Positions 16,664-24,792 of a stretch of DNA of 64,000 nt are shown here, piece by piece (positions within the stretch are counted from its first letter, which is position 1; every line of letters starts with the position of its first letter). Under the pieces are notes generated by a model, which was given only the letters and a program-made list of their open reading frames with translations, had not been told where the DNA came from and searched no databases. The translations under genes and the position numbers were made by a program. The stretch comes from Streptomyces sp. YIM 130001 (lineage in GTDB: Bacteria > Actinomycetota > Actinomycetes > Streptomycetales > Streptomycetaceae). The stretch lies in contig NZ_KZ984571.1 in NCBI RefSeq assembly GCF_003574445.1, positions 1-64,000 on the forward strand, read 5' to 3'.

Positions 16664-17623
16664 TCAACCGAGACGTCGTACCGGAGAACCGGTCAGGAAG
16701 GCTTCGATGTTCTCGACCGCGTCGCCGTAGTACGTGCGGTAGTTGGCCCGGGACACATAGCCGAGGTGCGGTGTGGCGAGGAGCCGGGGCGCGGTGCGCA
16801 CGGGATGGTCGAGGGGCAGCGGCTCGATGTCGAAGACGTCGAGCCCCGCACCGGCGATACGGCCCGCGTGCAGCGCGGCGAGCAGGGCGTCCTGGTCGAC
16901 GATCGCCGCCCTCGATGTGTTGACCAGATACGACGACGGCCGCATCAGCGCCAGTTCGGAGGGGCCGACCAGGCCGCGGGTGCGGTCGCCGAGTACGAGG
17001 TGCACCGAGACGAAGTCGCTGGTGGACAGCAACTCGTCTTTGGAGTCTGCCAGTTGGACGCCCTGCTTCTCCGCCCGCGCGGCAGTGAGATTCTGGCTCC
17101 AGGCCACCACATCCATGCCGAAGGCGAGCCCGACCTGCGCGACCCTGCTGCCGATCTTGCCGAGTCCGAGCAGGCCGAGCCGGCGCCCGTGCAGGTCGGC
17201 GCCGACCGTCGACTGCCAGGGGCCGCCGCTGCGCATCGCGGCGGACTCCGGTGCGATGCCGCGGGCGAGACCGAGCAGCAGTGCCCAGGTCAGTTCCACC
17301 GGGGGAGTGGGGGAGCTTCCTGTGCCGCACACGGTCACGCCGTTGGCCCGGGCCGAGGCGAAGTCGATGACGGAGTTGCGCATGCCTGAGGCCACGAGCA
17401 GCTTCAGGCGCGGAAGCCGGTCGAGGACGGATGCGGGGAAGGGCACGCGCTCGCGCAGCGTGACGACGATGTCGAAATCGCGGACGGCGGCGACGAGTTC
17501 GTCCTCCGTGGCAGGGTGCTCCGAGAAGCCGACGACCTCCACCCGGTCCAGGACCGGGGTTCAGTCGGCAACCGTGGTGGCGACGGACTGGAAGTCGTCG
17601 AGAACGGCGCAACGCAGGTCCAT
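16664..17623 (-). pseudogene. D-2-hydroxyacid dehydrogenase gene interrupted by one in-frame TGA
   Basis: NAD-dependent D-isomer 2-hydroxyacid dehydrogenase family. From ATG 17623 (GGAG 9 nt upstream) the frame reads MDLRCAVLDDFQSVATTVAD, then a TGA at plus-strand 17561-17563, then TPVLDRVEVVGFSEHP and the rest of the protein in the same frame. A tryptophan (TGG) fits this position in the family, so a single C-to-T change on the plus strand explains the stop. Downstream the domain is intact: the NAD motif GLLGLGKIGSRVA, catalytic Arg in NTSRAAIVD, and the Glu and His region FDIEPLPLDHP and ATPHLGYVS. A GTG at 17542 could restart translation but would lose the first beta strand. It could also be a sequencing error. 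Confidence 0.75.
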
Positions 17624-17647
17624 GTCCGTGATCTCCATTGATTCTGT

Positions 17648-17695
17648 GGGGAGTTGGGGAGTTGGAGAGTTGAGGTGCTGGGGTGCTGAGGTGGA
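17648..17695. repeat. Degenerate 8-bp tandem repeat
   Basis: Six consecutive octamers: GGGGAGTT, GGGGAGTT, GGAGAGTT, GAGGTGCT, GGGGTGCT, GAGGTGGA. It lies just upstream of the broken dehydrogenase gene (minus strand) and 163 bp from the divergent RraA-like gene. Confidence 0.7.
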
Positions 17696-17858
17696 GCCGT
17701 GGGGCGCCGGGCCCGAACAGGGGGACAGGTGCCGGGAGTGGCCGGGATGCTCATCATCCCGGCCACGGACGCCCCCGCCAACCAGAACCGTCCGCCCGCA
17801 GTGATCCACTGGCAGCGCGTCCGAACGCCGACCGGCAGCCCTCGACACAGGAGTCCGC

Positions 17859-18485
17859 ATGAGCAGCAGCCCCACCGCATACGCCGACATCCCCACCACC
17901 ACGCTCGCCGACCTCCTGGGCCGCGACCAGGTCATGGACCTCGGCGTCCGCCCGTTGTGGCCGTCGATGCCCCGTGTAGCCGGCCCGGCGTTCACGGTGC
18001 AGTGTCCGCCCGGAGACAACCTCATGCTGCACGCGGCGATCCACCGGGCGGCGCCGGGCTCGGTCATCGTCGTGGAGTCCGGTGACCTGGACTACGCGCT
18101 CGCGGGCGGCAACGTCTGCGCCGTCGCGCAGCGCCGCGGTGTCGTCGCGTTCGTCGCCGACGGAGTGATCCGGGACATCGGCGAGGTGCGCGAGTCGGGC
18201 TTCCCCGTCCACGCTCGCGGTGTCGTTCCCTATCCCGGCACGAAGAAGGCCGTGCGGCCGCTCGACGAGCCGGTGCGCTGCGCCGGTGTACGGGTCGAGG
18301 CCGGCGACGTGGTGGTCGCCGACGAGGACGGAGTCGTCGTCGTACCCGCCGCCCGCCAGGAGGAGGTGCTGCGCGCCGCGGAGGCGAAGCTGGCCCGGGA
18401 GGCGGACCAGACCCTCGACGCCTGGGAGGAGGCGCACCGCACACGTATCGACGCGATCCTCGCCGAGTCCGGCTTCGAGGGCTGA
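17859..18485 (+). CDS. RraA-family protein (HMG/CHA aldolase-like)
   Basis: A 208-aa protein of the RraA/class II pyruvate aldolase-like fold. The divalent-metal and substrate region is recognisable in GGNVCAVAQRRG and ADGVIRDIGEV (the D-x-x-R-D motif of 4-hydroxy-4-methyl-2-oxoglutarate/oxaloacetate aldolases), so an aldolase or decarboxylase role is more likely than RNase E inhibition. It is divergent from the broken 2-hydroxyacid dehydrogenase; both families act on small 2-oxo or 2-hydroxy acids and may have belonged to one pathway. No clear Shine-Dalgarno sequence precedes ATG 17859. Confidence 0.82.
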   Translation: MSSSPTAYADIPTTTLADLLGRDQVMDLGVRPLWPSMPRVAGPAFTVQCPPGDNLMLHAAIHRAAPGSVIVVESGDLDYALAGGNVCAVAQRRGVVAFVADGVIRDIGEVRESGFPVHARGVVPYPGTKKAVRPLDEPVRCAGVRVEAGDVVVADEDGVVVVPAARQEEVLRAAEAKLAREADQTLDAWEEAHRTRIDAILAESGFEG

Positions 18486-18909
18486 GCCGACGGTGGAGCG
18501 AGCGGGATCGGCCCCTTCGCGGCGACGTGTTCCACGCGCCCGTACCCGTCCGCGCTCGGCACGCACTCGCACTCGTCCGCGCTCGGCACGCACTCGCACT
18601 CGCCCCGTACGGAACGCCCCCGCACCCGCCCCTGTACGGAACGGCCCCCGCACCCGTCCCCGTACGGAGCGACGGGAGCCGACAGGGCCTCGCCGGCCGC
18701 CCGTTCGGCGGACAGGACGGGGTCTTCACTCCAAGGAACCAGCTGACGGGGGGTGACCAGGGCGGGCATCGGGGCGGACGAGCCGCGGAGCGGGCGCCAG
18801 GGCATATGCGGACCGGTACTTGACGCGCACACGGGTTCTGCTCGATGCAGGCGGCCGAAGCAGTGGCGCACCATGCGCCGCGGCCGTTGTATCGATGGAG
18901 GTCTCCCTC
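18486..18909. other. 424-bp gene-free stretch with two tandem repeat sets
   Basis: A 27-bp unit starting CGTCCGCGCTCGG occurs twice in perfect tandem at 18547-18573 and 18574-18600. It is followed to about 18673 by two imperfect copies of a roughly 28-bp unit containing GTACGGAACG and CCCCCGCACCCG. The rest holds no gene I can support; the promoter of the secreted protein gene should lie in the last 100 bases. Confidence 0.6.
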
Positions 18910-19383
18910 GTGCGTTCGCTGAAGATAGCCACCGGCACCGTCCTTGCCAGCGCCGCCATGGTGTTCGCCGTACCCGTCACCGCGCACGCGGCCCCCGCCG
19001 GCTGTGAGGCGGCGCAGTCCCAGGCCATCGAGGCCCAGGACGACTACGAGGCCGCCAAGAAGCAGTACGAGGGCGGCGACACGTCCCTCAAGGAGCAGGT
19101 CGCCGAGGCGGAGCAGAACGCCAACTCGCTCGCCTCCGAGGCCCAGCGCCTCTGCGGGGACACGGTCATGGACCCCTCGGCCCCCGCATCCCCGACGACC
19201 CCGCCCACCGACTCGCCGTCCGCTCCCGCCACGCAGAAGCCGAGCGGTGCGATGCACGCCGGTTCCGGCTCGACCAGCAGTGACCCGAGCAGCGTGCCGG
19301 CTCTCGCCGCCGCGGGCGGGCTCGCCGTGGTGGCCGGTGCGGGCTTCGCGCTCCGCCGCCGCAGTGGCGGCCAGCACCGCTGA
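18910..19383 (+). CDS. Small secreted protein with C-terminal membrane anchor
   Basis: A 157-aa exported protein. It starts at GTG 18910 with GGAGGT at 18897-18902. A Sec signal (VRSLKIATGTVLASAAMVF, cleaved after AHA) is followed by an Ala/Glu/Gln-rich helical, coiled-coil-like part with two cysteines, a Thr/Ser/Pro-rich linker, and a C-terminal hydrophobic helix ending in LRRRSGGQHR. That architecture resembles sortase substrates, and a sortase gene follows 114 bp later. However, no LPxTG or LAxTG motif precedes the helix; the equivalent position reads SSVPALAAAGG. It may be a degenerate or unconventional substrate, or simply membrane-anchored. Confidence 0.8.
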   Translation: MRSLKIATGTVLASAAMVFAVPVTAHAAPAGCEAAQSQAIEAQDDYEAAKKQYEGGDTSLKEQVAEAEQNANSLASEAQRLCGDTVMDPSAPASPTTPPTDSPSAPATQKPSGAMHAGSGSTSSDPSSVPALAAAGGLAVVAGAGFALRRRSGGQHR

Positions 19384-19497
19384 CGTCAGGGAGTCGATCG
19401 ACGGTGTGCCGCGGGCCGTGAGGCCGTACCGGCACACCGTCGTTCTCCGGTCCACGGGTCGAGATCCGGGACCAGGGCGGTGACGCGAGGGAGCCAC

Positions 19498-20154
19498 GTG
19501 CATACGACAGAGCAGCCCCGGGCCGGATCCGGCCGGAAGCGGATCGGCCGGTTCTGGGAGGTCTTTCTGCTCACGGCCGCGTTGGTGGTGGCCGTCATGA
19601 CCTTCGAGCCGACTCCGTCCGGGCCGCCGCAGCCCGCCGCCGGCCACAGCGCGGACGGCACGGCGGACACCGCGGACCAGCCGGCCGCCCCGCCCCTGCC
19701 GGCATCCGACCCGCTGCGGGTCAGCATCCCCGAACTGCGCGTCGACGCCCCGCTGACGGACCTCGCCCTGGAGGACGACAGCCGCCTCGCGGCTCCTCCG
19801 GAGACCGATGCCGGACTCGCGGGCTGGTGGGCCGACGGCCCCACACCCGGCACCCGGGGCACCGCCATCATCGCCGGCCACGTGGACGTCCCCACCGGCC
19901 CCGCCGTCTTCTACGACCTCGGCGCGCTCGACCCCGGCGCGACGGTCCGCGTCGGCCGAGAGGACGGCAGCACGGCCCACTTCACCGTGGACGACGTCGA
20001 GGTGTACGACGCCGACGACTTCCCCGACGACAAGGTCTACGCGGACACCGGCCGGCCCGAGCTCCGTGTCATCACCTGCGGCGGCGGCTTCGACGAGCAA
20101 CTCGGCCAGTACCGGGGCAATGTCGTCGTCACCGCACATCTCACCGACGAGTGA
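19498..20154 (+). CDS. Class F sortase
   Basis: Membrane-anchored transpeptidase of 218 aa. An N-terminal transmembrane helix (EVFLLTAALVVAVM) is followed by a Pro/Ala-rich linker and the sortase beta-barrel. The catalytic triad is clear: His128 in AGHVD, Cys194 in VITCGGGFD and Arg206 in QYRGNVVVTAHL. The compact size and single N-terminal anchor fit class F. The start GTG 19498 is supported by AGGGAG at 19488-19493; GTG 19480 is possible. The preceding gene is the natural candidate substrate. Confidence 0.88.
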   Translation: MHTTEQPRAGSGRKRIGRFWEVFLLTAALVVAVMTFEPTPSGPPQPAAGHSADGTADTADQPAAPPLPASDPLRVSIPELRVDAPLTDLALEDDSRLAAPPETDAGLAGWWADGPTPGTRGTAIIAGHVDVPTGPAVFYDLGALDPGATVRVGREDGSTAHFTVDDVEVYDADDFPDDKVYADTGRPELRVITCGGGFDEQLGQYRGNVVVTAHLTDE

Positions 20155-20161
20155 CGAGGAC

Positions 20162-20175
20162 GACACCGCGGTGTC
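20162..20175. terminator. Palindrome after the sortase gene
   Basis: GACACCGCGGTGTC is a perfect 14-bp palindrome starting 8 bases after the sortase stop. It can form a short hairpin or act as a protein site. Confidence 0.3.
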
Positions 20176-20311
20176 CGCTGGTCGGCGCACCGGTGTGTCC
20201 CGCGTCTCCTTTCCGGATCTGGGTCGCGAAGCGCAGCGAACACCGCATAGGGTCGCGGATCGGCCCCACGGGGCCGAACCGAAACGTCACCCGAGTAAGG
20301 AGCCGCTGGTC

Positions 20312-20491
20312 ATGTCGACCGCCGCAGCTCAGTCGCCCATCTACGACACCCTTGTCGAGGAGCACGGCGACGTCCTCGCCACGGCCCGCCAGGCCGCCGA
20401 GGAGATCCAGCAGCAAGCCGACGACGTCCTGCACTTCGGCCGTCCCGTCACCGCAGCACCGGCCGCCCCGGCCCAGGACCACGCCTCGTAG
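20312..20491 (+). CDS. Small hypothetical protein (59 aa)
   Basis: A 59-aa peptide beginning MSTAAAQSPIYDTLVEEHGD with AAGGAG at 20297-20302 upstream. The middle (residues 12-42) is a strongly amphipathic, Glu/Gln/Ala-rich helix; the end is Ala/Pro-rich. No membrane segment, cysteine or known motif. Codon use is consistent with a real gene. Function unknown. Confidence 0.6.
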   Translation: MSTAAAQSPIYDTLVEEHGDVLATARQAAEEIQQQADDVLHFGRPVTAAPAAPAQDHAS

Positions 20492-20572
20492 CCGCCCCTC
20501 GGGGAGCCGCGGGGCACCGGCCGGGTGATCCTGGAAGCGCACGCTGCACCGCGCCTGCGCCCGGAGATGCCG

Positions 20573-21601
20573 ATGGACCCCGTGGAAGCCCTGGAACGGA
20601 TCGCGTTCCTGCTCGAACGCGGCAGCGCCCCCACCTACCGGGTACGGGCGTTCCGCACCGCGGCCGCCGTGGTGGCCGCACTGGCCGAGGGCGAGGCCGT
20701 ACGTCGCGTCGCCGAAGGTTCCCTCGAGTCGCTCCAGGGAGTCGGCCCCAAGACCGCCACCGTCGTCCGTGAGGCGCTGGACGGCACCGTTCCCGGGTAC
20801 CTGGAGCGGCTGATGCGCGAGTCGGACGCGCCGCTCGCCGAGGGCGGAACCGCACTACGGGCGGCCCTGCGAGGCGACTGCCATCTCCACTCGGACTGGT
20901 CCGACGGCGGTAGCCCCATCGAGTCGATGGGCCGGGCCGCGCAGGCGATCGGGCACGAGTGGGCCGTACTCACCGATCACTCGCCACGGCTGACCGTGGC
21001 CCGCGGGCTGTCCCCGGAGCGGCTGCGCGAACAGCTCGCGGTGGTGGCCGCACTGAACGAGCGGTGGAAACCGTTCCGGCTCCTCACGGGCATCGAATGC
21101 GACATCCTCGACGACGGGTCCCTCGACCAGGAGCCCGAACTCCTCGACCAACTCGACGTGGTGGTCGTCTCGGTGCACTCCAAGCTGCGCATGGACGCCG
21201 CGGCGATGACCAGGCGTCTGGTCGCCGCCGTCAGTGATCCGCGCTCGGACGTGCTCGGGCACTGCACCGGCCGGCTCGTCGCCGGTCGGGGGAGGCCGGA
21301 GTCGCAGTTCGACGCGGATGAGGTGTTCGGCGCCTGCGCGGCGGCGGGCACCGCGGTGGAGATCAACTGCCGTCCCGAGCGGCTCGACCCTCCGCGCCGG
21401 CTGCTGCGCCGGGCCGTGGACGCCGGAGTCCTGTTCTCCGTCGACACCGACGCCCATGCGCCGGGTCAGCTGGACTGGCAGGTGATCGGATGCGCTCGCG
21501 CCGAGGAGTGCGGCGTGAGCGCCGACCGGGTCGTGACGACCTGGACGGCGGATCAGGTGGTGGCCTGGACACGGGACCGTCGCGCCGGGGTCGCCGCCTG
21601 A
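20573..21601 (+). CDS. PHP-domain phosphoesterase with helix-hairpin-helix N-terminus (PolX-like without polymerase domain)
   Basis: A 342-aa protein. The N-terminal 85 residues resemble the 8-kDa HhH region of family X DNA polymerases (YRVRAFRTAA and LQGVGPKTATVVREA). The rest is a PHP metal-dependent phosphoesterase: CHLHSDWSDGG, LTDHS, GIECDIL, VSVHSK, LGHCTGR, EINCRPERLD and SVDTDAHAPGQLDW supply the expected His/Asp/Glu metal ligands. The nucleotidyltransferase palm that normally separates these domains in PolX is absent. Likely a 3' exonuclease or phosphoesterase acting on DNA ends. The start ATG 20573 has GGAG at 20563-20566. Confidence 0.85.
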   Translation: MDPVEALERIAFLLERGSAPTYRVRAFRTAAAVVAALAEGEAVRRVAEGSLESLQGVGPKTATVVREALDGTVPGYLERLMRESDAPLAEGGTALRAALRGDCHLHSDWSDGGSPIESMGRAAQAIGHEWAVLTDHSPRLTVARGLSPERLREQLAVVAALNERWKPFRLLTGIECDILDDGSLDQEPELLDQLDVVVVSVHSKLRMDAAAMTRRLVAAVSDPRSDVLGHCTGRLVAGRGRPESQFDADEVFGACAAAGTAVEINCRPERLDPPRRLLRRAVDAGVLFSVDTDAHAPGQLDWQVIGCARAEECGVSADRVVTTWTADQVVAWTRDRRAGVAA

Positions 21602-21610
21602 CGACACGGG

Positions 21611-23725
21611 CTAGCCGGGAGCACCGGTCGACCGGAGGGCCTCCAGGACCCGGTCGGGCGTGAGAGGCAGTTCCCGCAGCCGGGCCCCGGTCGCGTGATA
21701 CACCGCGTTCCCCACGGCCGCGGCCGTCCCCACGATGCCGATCTCGCCGATCCCCTTGCTGCCCATCGGGTTGAGATGGGGATCGTCCTCGTCGATCCAG
21801 TGCGCCTCGATGTCCGGTACGTCCGCGTGCGCGGGCACGTGGTAGCCGGCCAGGTCGGCCTCGGTGAAGTCGCCGAACGCGGCGTCCATGGTGCTGCCCT
21901 CGGTCAGGGCCATCCCCAGCCCCATGGTCAGGGCGCCGATGAACTGCGAGCGTGCCGTACGGGAGTTCAGGATGTGTCCGGCGGCGAAGACACCGAGCAG
22001 CCGCCGCACCCGGACCTCGCCGGACACGGTGTCCACACCGACTTCGGCGAAGTGGGCCCCGAAGGCGTGCCGTGCGTAGTCGCTCTCCGCGTCGGCGCTG
22101 CCCGCGGTGTCCGCGGTGGCGCCGACCCCGTCCGGCGGCAGCTGCTGGCCCTGCTGTCCCGCCAGGCGTGCGGCCAGTCGGGCGCAGGCCTCGTGCACGG
22201 CCCAGCCCCACGAAGCGGTCCCCGACGAGCCACCCGCCAGGGACGCCTTCGGCAGGTCGCTGTTGCCGATCTCGGTCGTCACCCGGTCCAGCGGCACACC
22301 GAGCGCATCGGCCGCCACCTGCGCCAGGACGGTGCGGGCCCCCGTGCCGATGTCGGTGGCGTTGATCCGCACCACGAAGCTGCCGTCCGGGTGGGCGTGC
22401 GCGCTCGCCCGTGACGGTGCGATGACGACGGGGTACGTCGCGGAGGCCATCCCGCTGCCCACCAGGACGGGCCCCTCGGTACGCGAACGGGGCCGCGGGT
22501 CGCGCTCGGACCAGCCGAAGCGTTCCGCCCCCTCGCGCAGGCACTCGGCGAGGTGGCGGCTGCTGAAGGGGAGCGACCTGTCGGGTTCGGTGTCCGTGTC
22601 GTTGCGCAGCCGCAGTTCGACGGGGTCGACACCGAGGGACACGGCGAGTTCGTCCATCGCCGACTCCAGGGCGTACATGCCGGGTGCTTCGCCCGGGGCA
22701 CGCATCCAGGACGGGCTCGGCACGTCGAGCGGAACGACGTGGTGGGTGGTGCGGCCGTGCGGCGATGCGTACATGACGCGGGTCGCGGCTGCCGCGGTCT
22801 CGACGAACTCCTTGATCTGCGAGGTGTGCGCGGTCACTTCGTGAATCACGGAAGTCAGCGTGCCGTCCTTCTCGGCGCCGAGCCTCAACCGGTGCAGAGT
22901 CGGTGACCTGTGTCCCACGACCGCCGCCAACTGCCTTCTGGGCAGCACGAGTTTGACCGGCCGTCCGGTCGCCCGTGCGGCCATGGAGGCGAGCACCACG
23001 TGCGGGCGGGGGGTGCCCTTGGCCCCGAAGCCGCCGCCGACGTGCTCGGAGACGACGGTGACCCGGTCCTTGTCGACCTCGAAGAGCCTGGCGAGTACGT
23101 CCTGGACGGTACTGGCGCCCTGGCTCGAGTCGTGCACCGTCAGACGGCCGTCCTGCCACCGGGCGGTGGCCGCGTGAGGCTCCATGGGGTGGTTGTGCAG
23201 GGGCGGCACCCGGTAGCAGACGTCGACACCGGCGGGCGAGGAGCCGAAGGCGCCCTCGGCGTCGCCGCGCGTGTGCTCCCCCGAGGTCCCGTCCGAGTCC
23301 TCGGGGATGTAGGCCTCGGGGTGATCGGCCCGCAGGGTGACGTCGTGCGGCTCCTCGGCGTACGTGATCCGGACCGCCGCGGCGCCTTCGCGGGCAGCCT
23401 CCAGGGTGTCGGCGACGACGAGCGCGACGTACCAACCCCGGTGCGGGACACGGCCGTTCTGCAGTACGCCGAGCGTCGGGTCGGACGGCTCGGCCAGCTG
23501 CGGCGCGTTCAGGTGGGAGAGCACGGTGACGACGCCCGGCACCGCACGGGCCGCCCGGTCGTCGACGGCGGTCACCTCGCCGCGCGCCACGGTGGCGGGG
23601 ACCGGCCAGGCGTAGGCGCAGTCGTCGGGGGTGTGCTCGGCGGCGTAGCGGGCGGCACCGGTGACCTTGTCCGGGCCCTCCCTGCGTGCGACCGGTGACC
23701 CGAGTGCGCTGACGGTGTCCGGCAT
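21611..23725 (-). CDS. Molybdopterin-binding subunit of a xanthine dehydrogenase-family hydroxylase (PaoC-like)
   Basis: Catalytic Mo subunit of 704 aa of an aldehyde/xanthine-type oxidoreductase that hydroxylates an aldehyde or N-heterocycle. The Mo-cofactor motif GGGFGAKG is at residues 230-237 and the catalytic glutamate is Glu661 in GIGEIGIVG. An Arg-containing WMRAPGEAPGMYALE segment and a GTGARTVLAQVAADALG segment are also typical. It is the last gene of a three-gene minus-strand operon (2Fe-2S, FAD, Mo subunits) in the order of E. coli paoABC. A maturation factor is not encoded nearby. It converges with the PHP gene, leaving only 9 bp. Confidence 0.9.
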   Translation of the reverse strand: MPDTVSALGSPVARREGPDKVTGAARYAAEHTPDDCAYAWPVPATVARGEVTAVDDRAARAVPGVVTVLSHLNAPQLAEPSDPTLGVLQNGRVPHRGWYVALVVADTLEAAREGAAAVRITYAEEPHDVTLRADHPEAYIPEDSDGTSGEHTRGDAEGAFGSSPAGVDVCYRVPPLHNHPMEPHAATARWQDGRLTVHDSSQGASTVQDVLARLFEVDKDRVTVVSEHVGGGFGAKGTPRPHVVLASMAARATGRPVKLVLPRRQLAAVVGHRSPTLHRLRLGAEKDGTLTSVIHEVTAHTSQIKEFVETAAAATRVMYASPHGRTTHHVVPLDVPSPSWMRAPGEAPGMYALESAMDELAVSLGVDPVELRLRNDTDTEPDRSLPFSSRHLAECLREGAERFGWSERDPRPRSRTEGPVLVGSGMASATYPVVIAPSRASAHAHPDGSFVVRINATDIGTGARTVLAQVAADALGVPLDRVTTEIGNSDLPKASLAGGSSGTASWGWAVHEACARLAARLAGQQGQQLPPDGVGATADTAGSADAESDYARHAFGAHFAEVGVDTVSGEVRVRRLLGVFAAGHILNSRTARSQFIGALTMGLGMALTEGSTMDAAFGDFTEADLAGYHVPAHADVPDIEAHWIDEDDPHLNPMGSKGIGEIGIVGTAAAVGNAVYHATGARLRELPLTPDRVLEALRSTGAPG

Positions 23726-23796
23726 GGGTGCTCCCTGGGTGCGGGGCGGAACGGATCGGGGTGGACGCGGTGCGGATCAGGTGGATGCCGGGCGGC

Positions 23797-24792
23797 TCAG
23801 GGCCGGGCCGGCGACGGGGCGAGACGGCGCAGGACGTCGCACGCGAGATTGCGGGCGAGCGGCACCTTGAAGGCGTTGTCCCGCAGCGGCTCGGCCGCCG
23901 AGAGTTCGGCGTCGACAGCGGCCAGGAACGCCCGATCGGTCGCCGGACCGCCGAGCAGCGCCTCCTCGGCCCGCAGTGCGCGCCACGGCCGCGGCGCCAG
24001 ACCGCCGAACGCGATCCGCACGTGGCGTACGACGGAATCGTCGACGTCGAGGACGACGGCCACCGAGGCGAGCGCGAACGCGTACGAGGCACGGTCGCGG
24101 GCCTTGCGGTAGGCGGACGGCATACGTGCCGGGGTGGGCGGGACGGTCACGGCGGTGAGGAGTTCACCGGGAGCGACCTCGGTCTCCCGGTCCGGCCGGT
24201 CACCGGGCAGCCGGTGGAACTCCGCGACCGGCACGGTGCGCGGGCCGCCCGCGGTGTGCAACTCCACACCGGCGTCGAGCGCCGCGAGGGCCACCGCCAT
24301 GTCGGACGGATGCGTGGCGATGCACTCGGGCGAGTGGCCGAGGACCGCGTGGTCGCGGTGGACGCCGTCACGCGCCCCGCAACCGGTGCCCGGCTCCCGC
24401 TTGTTGCAGGGCTTGCTCACATCCTGGAAGTACGGGCAGCGGGTGCGCTGGAGCAGATTGCCGCCCGTGGTGGCCATGTTGCGGAGCTGTCCCGAGGCGC
24501 CGGAGAGCAGCGCCTGCGCCAGCGCGGGATACCGGTCCCGTACCAGCGGATGGGCGGCCAGGTCGCTGTTGCGGACCGTCGCGCCGACGCGGATCGTGCC
24601 GTCGGCGAGTTCGTCCACGGTGTCCAGGGGGAGTGCGCTGACGTCGATCAGCGTCTCCGGCCGCTCCACACCGAGCTTCATCAGGTCGACGAGGTTCGTG
24701 CCGCCGCCCAGATACCGGGCGCCTGCCCGGCCGCCGTGGGCCGCGGTGGCCTCCTCGACGCTGTGCGCGCGTACGTATCGGAAGGCCTTCAT
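23797..24792 (-). CDS. FAD-binding subunit of the molybdenum hydroxylase, with extra 4Fe-4S motif (PaoB-like)
   Basis: A 331-aa FAD subunit. FAD-binding signatures are YLGGGTNLVDLMK (around residues 27-39) and ATTGGNLLQRTRCPYF. Four cysteines (119, 129, 138 and 157) lie in the insert after that motif, as in E. coli PaoB where they hold a [4Fe-4S] cluster; ordinary XDH FAD subunits lack this. It starts at ATG 24792, overlapping the stop of the 2Fe-2S gene by ATGA. It passes electrons between the Mo subunit and an unknown acceptor. Confidence 0.88.
   Translation of the reverse strand: MKAFRYVRAHSVEEATAAHGGRAGARYLGGGTNLVDLMKLGVERPETLIDVSALPLDTVDELADGTIRVGATVRNSDLAAHPLVRDRYPALAQALLSGASGQLRNMATTGGNLLQRTRCPYFQDVSKPCNKREPGTGCGARDGVHRDHAVLGHSPECIATHPSDMAVALAALDAGVELHTAGGPRTVPVAEFHRLPGDRPDRETEVAPGELLTAVTVPPTPARMPSAYRKARDRASYAFALASVAVVLDVDDSVVRHVRIAFGGLAPRPWRALRAEEALLGGPATDRAFLAAVDAELSAAEPLRDNAFKVPLARNLACDVLRRLAPSPARP

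Noticed and set aside
19260..19383. LPxTG sorting signal in the secreted protein
   Set aside because: I looked before the C-terminal helix and found SSVPALAAAGG; no LPxTG, LAxTG or NPxTG is present.
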